DNA of 6,012 bases, from the NCBI GenBank assembly GCA_964431545.1, contig CAYSLC010000286.1, positions 1 through 6,012 of the forward strand, in the 5' to 3' direction. The notes below the pieces were generated by a model that was not told where the DNA came from, did not search any database, and saw only the letters and a program-made list of their open reading frames with translations. Positions 1 to 6,008 of this stretch are shown here, one piece after another. Source of the DNA: CAYSLC01 sp964431545 (GTDB lineage Bacteria; Desulfobacterota; Desulfobacteria; Desulfobacterales; JAABSP01). A program made the translations under genes and the position numbers. Each line of letters starts with the position of its first letter. The first letter of the stretch is position 1.

Positions 1-41
1 ATCAACAGCTTTTTTCGCAAGACGGAGGCTACATCATGCAT
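1..41 (-). CDS. Possible start of an unidentified gene running off the left edge
   Basis: An ATG on the minus strand at position 41 opens 13 codons with no stop before the window ends; the translation is MHDVASVLRKKLL. A GGGAG sequence lies 9 nt upstream of this ATG (plus-strand 51-55), which is a reasonable ribosome binding site. The other nearby minus-strand ATGs (32-37 and around 55) run quickly into a TAG at 29-31, so this is the only viable frame there. The spacer upstream has a weak promoter candidate in the same direction. The peptide is far too short to name a family, and the reading could be chance. If real, it is the next minus-strand gene after the GT9 gene. Confidence 0.25.
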   Translation of the reverse strand, partial: MHDVASVLRKKLL

Positions 42-134
42 GGGTGCATTCTCCCGTTATTTGGATCACAACCATAACCTCGCAGGGGGTGGGGCATACC
101 AGCCCTATGCGTCGCCAATATTGGGGATCGGAAT

Positions 135-171
135 TGTTCGAACCCTGTAGAGGCGGAACATGTATTTTTTT
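135..171 (+). terminator. Weak terminator-like hairpin with T tract
   Basis: On the plus strand TGTTC (135-139) can pair with GAACA (156-160). Inside it CCT (144-146) can pair with AGG (151-153) around a GTAG loop. Four bases later comes a run of seven T (165-171). The stem is interrupted and short, so folding would be marginal. It points toward the GT9 gene, so it would end plus-strand transcripts entering from the left, yet no plus-strand gene is visible. It does not serve the minus-strand operon, because the minus strand has no T tract here. Confidence 0.15.
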
Positions 172-215
172 ATCAGAATATAAATTTTTTTTCGTTAGAT
201 TGCTCATTGCCGGAA

Positions 216-244
216 ACCATATCAGGGATTTGCTTTTTCGTAAA
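216..244 (-). promoter_or_regulatory. Candidate sigma-70-type promoter in the left spacer
   Basis: Read on the minus strand, TTTACG (239-244) and TATGGT (216-221) are separated by 17 nt and match the -35 and -10 consensus at four of six positions each. A TG one base upstream of the -10 makes it an extended -10 type. An A-rich stretch follows downstream. It would drive a minus-strand transcript toward the left edge, where a possible gene start lies at 41, which would leave a long leader of roughly 165 nt. Such matches arise easily in AT-rich DNA. Confidence 0.25.
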
Positions 245-262
245 TTACCTAAGTTAATGGCA

Positions 263-1300
263 TTATATCCCAGCCGGCTGATCGACGGCGGAATGTTTTG
301 GAAGGAAGCAGGGTGGCTCACCGTTTTTATGGAGGACGAGAAACGCCTCCGCCACCAGGCCCGCCGGGGTGTCCCCCAGACACGGCGGGGGAGTGGTCCC
401 CTTGCCGGGGCAGTCCGGTTCGGCCCCCTTCTCGAAGCACGGATCGCACGGAATTCCGGGCCCCGCAACGGCCACGGTAGGTCCGGCCGGCCTCCACCGG
501 GCGGGATCCGAGGGGCCGAAGACCGCCAGGGTGGGCAGGCCCAGGTACGCGGCCAGGTGGGTGACCCCGGCGTCGTTGCCGATATACCCGCCGGCGGTCC
601 GCAGATATTCGGCGAGAGCCACGAGATCCTGAAAGCGTCGGATCTCCGCCTCCGGACCGATCCTTGTATAAAGATCGGCCTCCAGATCCGACTCCGCGGG
701 ACCCAAAATCACCTCCGGGGAGAATCCCTTCTCCTCCAACAGTCTATGGACCGAGACGAATCTCGGCAGCGGCCAGTTTTTTTTGGGGCTTCCCGAGCCG
801 GGATGGAGAACGACCCGCAGGGGATCGGCCGAGGGGGACCGTCGGTCGGTGGGCCGAACCCCCGCTCCGTCCCCCGGAGTGATCAGTCCCCGCTCCAGGA
901 GTTCCCGGAGCAGATGGTCGGCCACATGGATCCGTTCTCCGGGCGCCGGGCGGGGCGCCACCCGGAAGACCGGCCGGTTCGCGGTCCGGGCCATGGTCTC
1001 CGCCGGGGGTTCCGAGAAGGTGAGCGCCACCATCGCGTCGAACCCCCGCAGGAGATCGACCAGCCGTGGGGCGGGGGATCCCGAATAGAGCCCTGAAAAA
1101 AGGGCCGATTCCATGGGGTGGGCGCGGTCCGCGACCGCCAGGTGCCGGGCCAGTTCGCCGACGGCGCCGCCGCAGAGAAGGTGGATCTCGGAATATCGCC
1201 GCCGCAGGCCCTCAAGGGCGGGAAAGGCGGTCACCACGTCCCCGAGAGCCCCGGGGTGGAGCACCAGCAGGCGCCGGCCTTCGGCCGCGGGATCGGTCAT
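263..1300 (-). CDS. Glycosyltransferase family 9 (heptosyltransferase-like)
   Basis: This 345-residue protein looks like a GT9 enzyme, the family of ADP-heptose transferases (WaaC, WaaF) that build the lipopolysaccharide inner core at the cytoplasmic face of the inner membrane. Visible marks are the N-terminal PGALGDVVTAFPAL, with the family's conserved acidic residue at Asp21; the donor-binding stretch HPGSGSPKKNWP at 166-177; GNDAGVTHLAA at 241-251; and FGPSDPARWRP at 261-271. The four cysteines Cys285, Cys288, Cys297 and Cys307 match the C-x2-C...C...C pattern seen in many heptosyltransferases. Length is normal for the family. The last 20 or so residues (from about 325) look non-conserved and lie where the DNA becomes AT-rich. 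The ATG is 6 nt after the stop of the Usp gene with no clear Shine-Dalgarno, suggesting translational coupling. The exact sugar and acceptor cannot be told from sequence. Confidence 0.9.
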   Translation of the reverse strand: MTDPAAEGRRLLVLHPGALGDVVTAFPALEGLRRRYSEIHLLCGGAVGELARHLAVADRAHPMESALFSGLYSGSPAPRLVDLLRGFDAMVALTFSEPPAETMARTANRPVFRVAPRPAPGERIHVADHLLRELLERGLITPGDGAGVRPTDRRSPSADPLRVVLHPGSGSPKKNWPLPRFVSVHRLLEEKGFSPEVILGPAESDLEADLYTRIGPEAEIRRFQDLVALAEYLRTAGGYIGNDAGVTHLAAYLGLPTLAVFGPSDPARWRPAGPTVAVAGPGIPCDPCFEKGAEPDCPGKGTTPPPCLGDTPAGLVAEAFLVLHKNGEPPCFLPKHSAVDQPAGI

Positions 1301-1306
1301 GTTCGA

Positions 1307-2134
1307 TCAGTGGACCGAGGCGTACTTGGGCCCCACGATGAGCATGTTGTTGGTGAGGGTCGACTGGATCACTTCCATCTTGCTGCCGAAGACGAGTTCC
1401 CGGATCAGGCCGTGGCCGAAGGAGCCGAGCACCACCAGGGCGTCGTGCTCCACTTCATAGAGGTTCTCCTCCAGGCGGCCCGAATCGAAGAACCGCCAGC
1501 GGCGCAGGTGGGCCTCCAGCTCTTCGGTCAGGCCCGACGCCTCGATATGACCTTCGTAATCGGCCTTGCCTTGCCCTTCCCCCTGGGTGAAGACATCCAA
1601 CGGCATGCCGGAGATCCGGGCGACGCGCAGCCCCAGCCGCAATGCCTTGGTGGCGTTTGCGGAGCCGCCGTAGAAGACGGTGATGCTCTTCCACGGCTTG
1701 TAGTTTGGGCTGGTGATCATCACCGGGAAGCGGGCCGACTGGACGATCCGGCGGACCCGCGGTCCGATGTGGCCCAGCCCGATCTTGGAGGAGAGATCGC
1801 TGATGCTTCGGGGGCAGCACATGAAGTCGAAGTTGGTGGGAATGTCCGGCAGCGTGGAAGCGGTGAAGTTTTTCGGCTCCAGAAACTGGGGCTCGATCCC
1901 CTCGCCGGTCGCCAGGGCCAGGGCGTGGGCCCGGGCGGTCTCCGGCGCGGTGAGGTAGGAGCCGTCCAGGTCGATCTGCACCACATCGTTTTCGAAATAC
2001 ATCAAAAACTTGATGAACTCCGGGATGTAGATCATCGGGCTGGCGTCCACCCGGCGGCAGAAGTAGAGCGAGTGGAGCAGGGTCTCCCTGCCCAGGGGCG
2101 TGTTTCGAAAGATGTGGAAAAGTTTGGGTTTCAT
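1307..2134 (-). CDS. Tandem universal stress protein (UspA-like), N-terminal half degenerate
   Basis: This 275-residue soluble protein has the size of two Usp domains. The C-terminal half (about 147-270) is a recognisable UspA fold: a first strand SITVFYGGS at 150-158, then the nucleotide-binding pattern G-x2-G-x9-G-S at Gly237, Gly240, Gly250 and Ser251, and the closing strand NNMLIVGP. The N-terminal half (1-145) has the same order of elements and ends in a similar strand, FPVMITSP at 136-143, but lacks the glycine motif. The protein therefore probably binds one ATP per chain. Usp proteins are usually stress-induced and act in the cytoplasm, often as partners of transporters or kinases. A GGGGGA lies 9 nt before the ATG, supporting this start. 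The gene starts 33 nt after the CLC gene, so a role tied to that transporter is likely by context but unproven. Confidence 0.8.
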   Translation of the reverse strand: MKPKLFHIFRNTPLGRETLLHSLYFCRRVDASPMIYIPEFIKFLMYFENDVVQIDLDGSYLTAPETARAHALALATGEGIEPQFLEPKNFTASTLPDIPTNFDFMCCPRSISDLSSKIGLGHIGPRVRRIVQSARFPVMITSPNYKPWKSITVFYGGSANATKALRLGLRVARISGMPLDVFTQGEGQGKADYEGHIEASGLTEELEAHLRRWRFFDSGRLEENLYEVEHDALVVLGSFGHGLIRELVFGSKMEVIQSTLTNNMLIVGPKYASVH

Positions 2135-2167
2135 CGCGGTTGTTCCCCCATGGTTGGTGTGATGCGG

Positions 2168-3895
2168 TTACTCGCGGGTGGTCTGGACCCTGAGTTCCTT
2201 CCGGTACTGATCGAGCAGGGTCGCCTTGGAAATCATCCCCAGGAACTTCCGATCGGCCGCCACAGGCATGCTGAACAGCCGCTTGGCGTCCATCCGCCCC
2301 AGCACCTCGGACAGGTCGTCGTCGGGGTGGACCGTGTCGGGCCGCGGGTCCATGATCTGTTCCAGAAGAACCACGTCATACATCAGCGGATCGAACAGGT
2401 GGGGGCGGATGTCGTCCAGGTGGATCATCCCCGCAAAATGGCCGGTCTTCGGCTCCTCCACCGGGAAATAGTTCCGGTGGGACCGTTTGACGATCTCGAT
2501 GAACTCCCCCAGGCGCATGTCGGCGGTGACGGTGATGCAGTCGGTCTCCAGCAGCTCCTCCACCCGCAAGTCGGTGAGCACCCGGGCGTCGGTCCCCGGT
2601 CGGAGGAGATGGCCCCGCTCCACCAGGTCCTTCAGGTAAAAGGACGACGGTTCCAGGTAGTGGCAGAGGGTGGTGGAAACGGCCGATACGATGATGAGCG
2701 GCAGGATCACCTCGTAGCCGCCGGTGATCTCCACGATGAGGAAGATGGCGGTCAGGGGCGCCTGGAGGATCCCGCTCACCAGCCCCGCCATCCCCAGAAG
2801 GGCGAAACAGCCCTCGTTGACCCACCCGGCCGAGGGCCAGACGGCGCACAGGATCCGATGGTAGGTCAGCCCCGCCAAGCTGCCCACCACCAGGCACGGG
2901 GCGAAGATGCCGCCGGAACCGCCCCACCCCAGGGTCAGGGTGGTGGCCAGGATCTTGGCCAGGGTGAGCAGCGCCACCAAAACGATCCCCGGGGGGAAAT
3001 CCCCGTTGATCATGGTCCGGATGGAGCTGTACCCCTCCCCCATGACCACCGGGAGGAAGAGGCCGATGATCCCCACGGCGCATCCGCCCGCCGCGGCCCG
3101 GCCCCACGACGGCGCGTGGACCTTTCCGGAGACATGGTGCATCCCTCGGAGGGCCCGGGTCAGCAGGATGGAGGCGGCCGCCGCCGCCACCGCCAGTCCC
3201 ACCGCGGCGAGGATGTCGAGGATGTCGATATGGAAGAGGCGGTGGGCGAAGGCGATCTGGTTTCCCCGGAGGACCCGGCTCAGCTCCGTGCCGGCCACCG
3301 AGGCGATGGCGATGGGGACCACGTTGAGGGCGGTCCACTCCCCGAGGATCACCTCCACCGTAAAGACGAGTCCGGCGATGGGGGCGTTGAAGATGGCGGA
3401 GATCGCCCCGGCGGCGCCGCACCCCACCATGGTCACCCGCTGCCGGTCGTTTAGGGAGAAGAATTTGGCGATGTTCGATCCGATGGCCGATCCGCTCATC
3501 ACCACCGGAGCCTCGGGGCCCGCCGATCCCCCCGACCCGATGGTCAGGCAGCTGGAGATCAGCCGGGAATAGCTGGAACGGAACCGGAGCAGCCCCCCGT
3601 ACCGGGAGACGCTGTAGATCACCTCGGGCACCCCGTGGCCGGCGCCCTCCCGGACCCCCTTTTCCAGAAACAGGGACGACAGGGCCGCGCCGATCCCCGG
3701 CAGAAGGAAGGCCCACCAGTAGCGGCGGTAGTGGTGGAGGAATTCGAAAAGGGCTTCAATCGACCGGTTGAGGATCACGGCGGCGAGGCCGCTGCACACC
3801 CCCACCACCACCCCCATAAGGATCAGCAGGATCCGGTCGTCGAGCCGGAAGACGGTCCAGGAGGCGGGTTTTCGCCAGGGAGTGTAGATCCGCAT
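2168..3895 (-). CDS. CLC-family chloride channel or anion/proton exchanger with two CBS domains
   Basis: This 575-residue inner-membrane protein has the CLC transmembrane core (about 20-425) followed by two CBS domains (about 444-500 and 513-565). The anion-path motifs are GHGVP (86-90), GPEAP (126-130) with the gating glutamate at Glu128, GGIFAP (328-333), and the central tyrosine at Tyr420. Tyr420 is placed by a gap-free match of the preceding 24 residues to the E. coli ClcA segment ending at Tyr445. Two positions differ from E. coli ClcA: the serine of GSGIP is His87, and the internal proton glutamate (Glu203) is Val182, in FTVEV. CBS pairs commonly bind adenine nucleotides, so gating by energy state is plausible. 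The protein could be a channel or a differently coupled exchanger; the anion is uncertain. No good Shine-Dalgarno precedes the ATG, which sits 25 nt after the regulator's stop, so translation may depend on coupling. Confidence 0.93.
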   Translation of the reverse strand: MRIYTPWRKPASWTVFRLDDRILLILMGVVVGVCSGLAAVILNRSIEALFEFLHHYRRYWWAFLLPGIGAALSSLFLEKGVREGAGHGVPEVIYSVSRYGGLLRFRSSYSRLISSCLTIGSGGSAGPEAPVVMSGSAIGSNIAKFFSLNDRQRVTMVGCGAAGAISAIFNAPIAGLVFTVEVILGEWTALNVVPIAIASVAGTELSRVLRGNQIAFAHRLFHIDILDILAAVGLAVAAAAASILLTRALRGMHHVSGKVHAPSWGRAAAGGCAVGIIGLFLPVVMGEGYSSIRTMINGDFPPGIVLVALLTLAKILATTLTLGWGGSGGIFAPCLVVGSLAGLTYHRILCAVWPSAGWVNEGCFALLGMAGLVSGILQAPLTAIFLIVEITGGYEVILPLIIVSAVSTTLCHYLEPSSFYLKDLVERGHLLRPGTDARVLTDLRVEELLETDCITVTADMRLGEFIEIVKRSHRNYFPVEEPKTGHFAGMIHLDDIRPHLFDPLMYDVVLLEQIMDPRPDTVHPDDDLSEVLGRMDAKRLFSMPVAADRKFLGMISKATLLDQYRKELRVQTTRE

Positions 3896-3920
3896 CCGAA
3901 TTTGCCGTCGGCTCCGGTCC

Positions 3921-4637
3921 CTATGGACGGCTGTCGGGGCCGTCCAGTTTCGCCTCGAAGCGTTCGATGGTGGAGAGAAATTCCGTTTCCGAAGGTCCCG
4001 TCTCCAGGAACCGGTCCAGGAACCGGGAGAAGGACGGGTCCCGGACGCAGAAGGAGAGCCGGGAGAGGAGGTGGAGGTGGTGTTTCACCGTGGGGCTCAA
4101 CAAAATAAAGAGGACGAACACGGGCCGGTCGTCCACGGCCCGGTAGTCCACCGGCTTCTCCAGAAAACAGGTGGTGATGGTCGACTCGGCTGCCAGCTCC
4201 GGAAGAGGCGTCCGGGGATGGGGGATGGCCACCCCTTTGCCGACCCCGGTGGAGGTGAGTTCCTCCCGCTCCAGAAGCCGGTTGAGGACCGTGGTCCGGG
4301 CTTCCTCCGGCAGAAATGGCATCCCCGCCACGGCGGCCTCCAGGACCTCCGGCACGTCCCGTCCGCCGACCCCCCGGAGGAGTCCGCCCCCGCCCATGGC
4401 ACCGGCCAGGGTTTCGGCACGGGGCGGGCGAAGGTCTTCGCCCGGCGTCTTTGGGAGATCGAAGGAGAGGCTGTGGGCCTGGGCCCATCGGTCGAGTGCG
4501 GCGGCTTCGAAGACGCAGTTCGGTCCGTTTTTACGGATGGGGATCCGCCCCTGGCGGATCCACCGGTCCACCGTGGACAGAGGGACATCCAGCCCGCGCG
4601 CGACTTCGTCGATTCTCAATCTCATTGGCGACAACAT
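3921..4637 (-). CDS. Helix-turn-helix / PTS EIIA (fructose-Ntr type) hybrid regulator
   Basis: This 238-residue protein joins two domains. Residues 5-56 form an excisionase/MerR-like DNA-binding helix-turn-helix, with helices around IDEVARGLDVP and STVDRWIRQGRIP. After a glycine-rich linker (about 60-95), residues 97-230 form an EIIA domain of the fructose/PtsN class: EREELTSTGVGKGVAIPHPR carries the phosphorylatable histidine, His140, and the second conserved histidine is probably His187 in KHHLHLLSRL. It probably accepts phosphate from an HPr or NPr protein and passes the signal to DNA binding or to a partner, rather than moving sugar; no EIIB or EIIC gene is present here. The ATG at 4637 is preferred over one at 4625 because AAGGGGG lies at 4641-4647. 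The neighbouring CLC gene, 25 nt downstream, is its most likely target or partner. The domain calls are firm; the regulated process is inferred. Confidence 0.87.
   Translation of the reverse strand: MLSPMRLRIDEVARGLDVPLSTVDRWIRQGRIPIRKNGPNCVFEAAALDRWAQAHSLSFDLPKTPGEDLRPPRAETLAGAMGGGGLLRGVGGRDVPEVLEAAVAGMPFLPEEARTTVLNRLLEREELTSTGVGKGVAIPHPRTPLPELAAESTITTCFLEKPVDYRAVDDRPVFVLFILLSPTVKHHLHLLSRLSFCVRDPSFSRFLDRFLETGPSETEFLSTIERFEAKLDGPDSRP
4003..4026. repeat. Perfect 12-bp tandem duplication inside the EIIA domain
   Basis: The 12 bases TCCAGGAACCGG occur twice back to back at 4003-4014 and 4015-4026. They keep the reading frame of the regulator and encode RFLD followed by RFLE near residue 206, in the last helical part of the EIIA domain. 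A four-codon duplication adds about one helical turn, so it could be tolerated. It may equally be an amphipathic pattern that happens to use the same codons. Confidence 0.7.
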
Positions 4638-4664
4638 CCGCCCCCTTCAGGTCGATTTATAAAA

Positions 4665-4693
4665 CTTACAATATAGGAAGGATCGATCTTCAA
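4665..4693 (-). promoter_or_regulatory. Candidate promoter before the HTH-EIIA gene
   Basis: The 57-nt gap between the permease stop and the regulator start is AT-rich. On the minus strand TTGAAG (4688-4693) and TGTAAG (4665-4670) are spaced by 17 nt, each matching four of six consensus bases. A further TATAAA lies at 4656-4661. Transcription from here would begin some 20 nt before the regulator ATG. This could give the regulator, CLC, Usp and GT9 genes a start independent of the permease. A GATCGATC palindrome (4681-4688) overlaps the upstream edge, but its function is unknown. Confidence 0.3.
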
Positions 4694-4694
4694 A

Positions 4695-5996
4695 TCAAGG
4701 GGTTTTTTCCGGATGCGGCGGCGCCGGTTCTTCCCGTTCCGTTTTCGGCGTCAGTCCGTAGTAGAGGAGACCCGCCGCCGTGATGGCCGGAAGGGACCCG
4801 CCCAGCGGATAGTCCATCCAGAGGATCGCCTCGAAGAGGAGGAAGCCGCAGGCCCAGCAGAGCAGCGCCCTGAAGTTGAAGCCTCTGTGGTACCAGTACC
4901 GGCCGCCCTCCCGGTAGAGGTCCGCCACATCGAGCCGGCGGCGGCGGATCAGGAAGTAGTCGGTGATCACCACGCCGAAGAGGGGGACGAACATGGCGCC
5001 GATCAACAGCAGGAAGTTCTCGTATTGGTCGATGGGAAAGATGAGCGCCACCCCGATGGAGAGCAGGCCGGCGATCCACATGACCGCACGGGCCCCGACC
5101 CGTTGGGAGATGTTGAGCACCGAGCAGGTGGCGGAGTAGACGTCCGGAAAATCGGAGGTGATGGTGGAAAAGACCACCATCACCAGCCCCGGCACCGCCA
5201 GGCCTAAAGCGCCCATGGTCCGCAGGATCAGCATCCCCGGATCGCTCTCCCCGGTCACCAGGGTCGCCATGAGTCCCAGGACGTACATCCAGGAGGAGAC
5301 GATGAAATAGCCCCCCCAGGTGTTCCAGAAGGCCGATTTCGGGGACTTGGCGAACCGCGAGTAGTCGGAGACCAGGGGCATCCAGGAAATGGGCATGGCG
5401 ATGACCAGATCGAGTCCCGTCATGAAGGGCATCGGCTTCGGAACCGCGGCGGTGAGCCCCGTGCCGAAGGTCCTGACGGATACCCAGGTCATGAGGAGGA
5501 TGACGGCGGCCAGGCCGACCACGGCCGCGGACTGGAGGCGCTTCCAGAGCGGTTTTCCGGTGAAGAGCGCCCACAGAAGGGTGCCGAGGCCGATGAGGAT
5601 GATCCAGAACTCGTTTCTGGCCGCGATTCCCCCCATGGGCCGGCCCAGGGCGGCGCCGGCCTGGCCCCCGATGATCAGCATGATGGAGGCCCAGCCGATC
5701 AACTGGATGATATTGAGCACGGCGGCCAGATTCGAGCCCCGGATCCCGAAGGCGGCCCGGACCGAGACCATGGCGGTGATGCCGTGTTCCGCCCCCGGCG
5801 CCCCGCCCAGGGCCATGAAGGTGTTGCCGATGACGTGCCCCAGCAGGATGGCCCAGAGCCCGGCCTGGAACCCCATGGGGGCGAGGAAGCCGCCGGCCCA
5901 GATTTCGGCCAGGGAGATGGCCACGCCGGCCCAGAGGATGAAAAAGTCGAGGCCGCCCAGGTTCCGGCCGGACGGATCGATGGGGTGGATGTTCAT
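4695..5996 (-). CDS. cytX: NCS1-family permease, probably hydroxymethylpyrimidine transporter CytX
   Basis: This 433-residue inner-membrane protein has the length and roughly twelve hydrophobic segments of nucleobase:cation symporter-1 permeases. The N-terminal LWAGVAISLAEIWAGGFLAP (21-40), the SVRAAFGIRGSNLAAVLNII stretch (78-97) and SWMPLVSDYSRFAKSP (204-219) resemble CytX, which is thought to import the thiamine precursor hydroxymethylpyrimidine, more than the cytosine permease CodB. CytX genes usually sit near thiamine genes or a TPP riboswitch, but only 16 nt of upstream DNA is visible, so neither can be checked. The ATG is clear: AAGGAGGA at 6001-6008 stands 4 nt before it. The C-terminal 20 residues are a charged, proline-rich tail (EREEPAPPHPEKTP). 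The family call is firm; the substrate is not, and cytosine or another pyrimidine remains possible. Confidence 0.8.
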   Translation of the reverse strand: MNIHPIDPSGRNLGGLDFFILWAGVAISLAEIWAGGFLAPMGFQAGLWAILLGHVIGNTFMALGGAPGAEHGITAMVSVRAAFGIRGSNLAAVLNIIQLIGWASIMLIIGGQAGAALGRPMGGIAARNEFWIILIGLGTLLWALFTGKPLWKRLQSAAVVGLAAVILLMTWVSVRTFGTGLTAAVPKPMPFMTGLDLVIAMPISWMPLVSDYSRFAKSPKSAFWNTWGGYFIVSSWMYVLGLMATLVTGESDPGMLILRTMGALGLAVPGLVMVVFSTITSDFPDVYSATCSVLNISQRVGARAVMWIAGLLSIGVALIFPIDQYENFLLLIGAMFVPLFGVVITDYFLIRRRRLDVADLYREGGRYWYHRGFNFRALLCWACGFLLFEAILWMDYPLGGSLPAITAAGLLYYGLTPKTEREEPAPPHPEKTP

Positions 5997-6000
5997 GTGG

Positions 6001-6008
6001 TCCTCCTT
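6001..6008 (-). promoter_or_regulatory. Strong Shine-Dalgarno of the permease gene
   Basis: Read on the minus strand this is AAGGAGGA, a near-perfect match to the anti-Shine-Dalgarno, ending 4 nt before the ATG at 5996. It is by far the best ribosome binding site in the window, which suggests the permease is translated more independently than the genes downstream of it. Confidence 0.75.

Larger units (their letters stand above)
42..262. other. AT-rich intergenic spacer
   Basis: This stretch of about 220 nt separates the stop of the GT9 gene from the possible gene at the left edge. It is visibly richer in A and T than the rest of the window, with a run of seven T at 165-171 and eight T at 185-192 on the plus strand. 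It holds two small inverted repeats: GCATA/TATGC at 94-98 and 106-110, and TGTTC/GAACA at 135-139 and 156-160. Open frames cross it but show no family similarity I can recognise and are continuations of shadow frames of the GT9 gene. I see no tRNA cloverleaf; the TTCGAAC at 137-143 has no pairing arms on either strand. Confidence 0.6.

Noticed and set aside
120..160. TTCGAAC, as in a tRNA T loop.
   Set aside because: The five bases on each side do not pair on either strand, and no acceptor or anticodon arm can be built around it.
299..310. GGAAGGAAGCAG on the plus strand, identical to the conserved tip of bacterial SRP (4.5S) RNA.
   Set aside because: The bases needed on the 5' side (CAGG and a C closing the GGAA loop) are missing, the flanks do not form the long SRP helix, and the site lies inside the GT9 coding region.
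34..468. Minus-strand frame through the spacer with a fragment reading PQYWRRIGLVCPTP, faintly like the start of Asp/Glu racemase-type proteins.
   Set aside because: The likeness is short, sits at the end of the frame just before a stop, and lacks the rest of any domain. The first part is a shadow of the GT9 gene.
44..1096. Plus-strand open frame of 350 codons from the left spacer across the GT9 gene.
   Set aside because: The part over the GT9 gene is an antisense shadow, and the part in the spacer has no recognisable motif or good ribosome binding site.
1118..3454. A very long plus-strand open frame (778 codons) opposite the GT9, Usp and CLC genes.
   Set aside because: It lies antisense to three well-supported genes, and its product is a low-complexity chain rich in Gly, His, Asp, Gln and Arg. 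Such frames are expected opposite GC-rich genes with strong third-position bias.
2376..3716. Minus-strand frame (446 codons) inside the CLC gene.
   Set aside because: It overlaps the CLC gene in another frame and has a Gly/Pro/Arg-rich composition with no motif; all the conserved CLC motifs are in the other frame.
4690..5574. Second minus-strand frame (294 codons) within the permease gene.
   Set aside because: It is out of frame with a clear membrane permease and gives an Arg/Gly/His-rich chain without hydrophobic segments.
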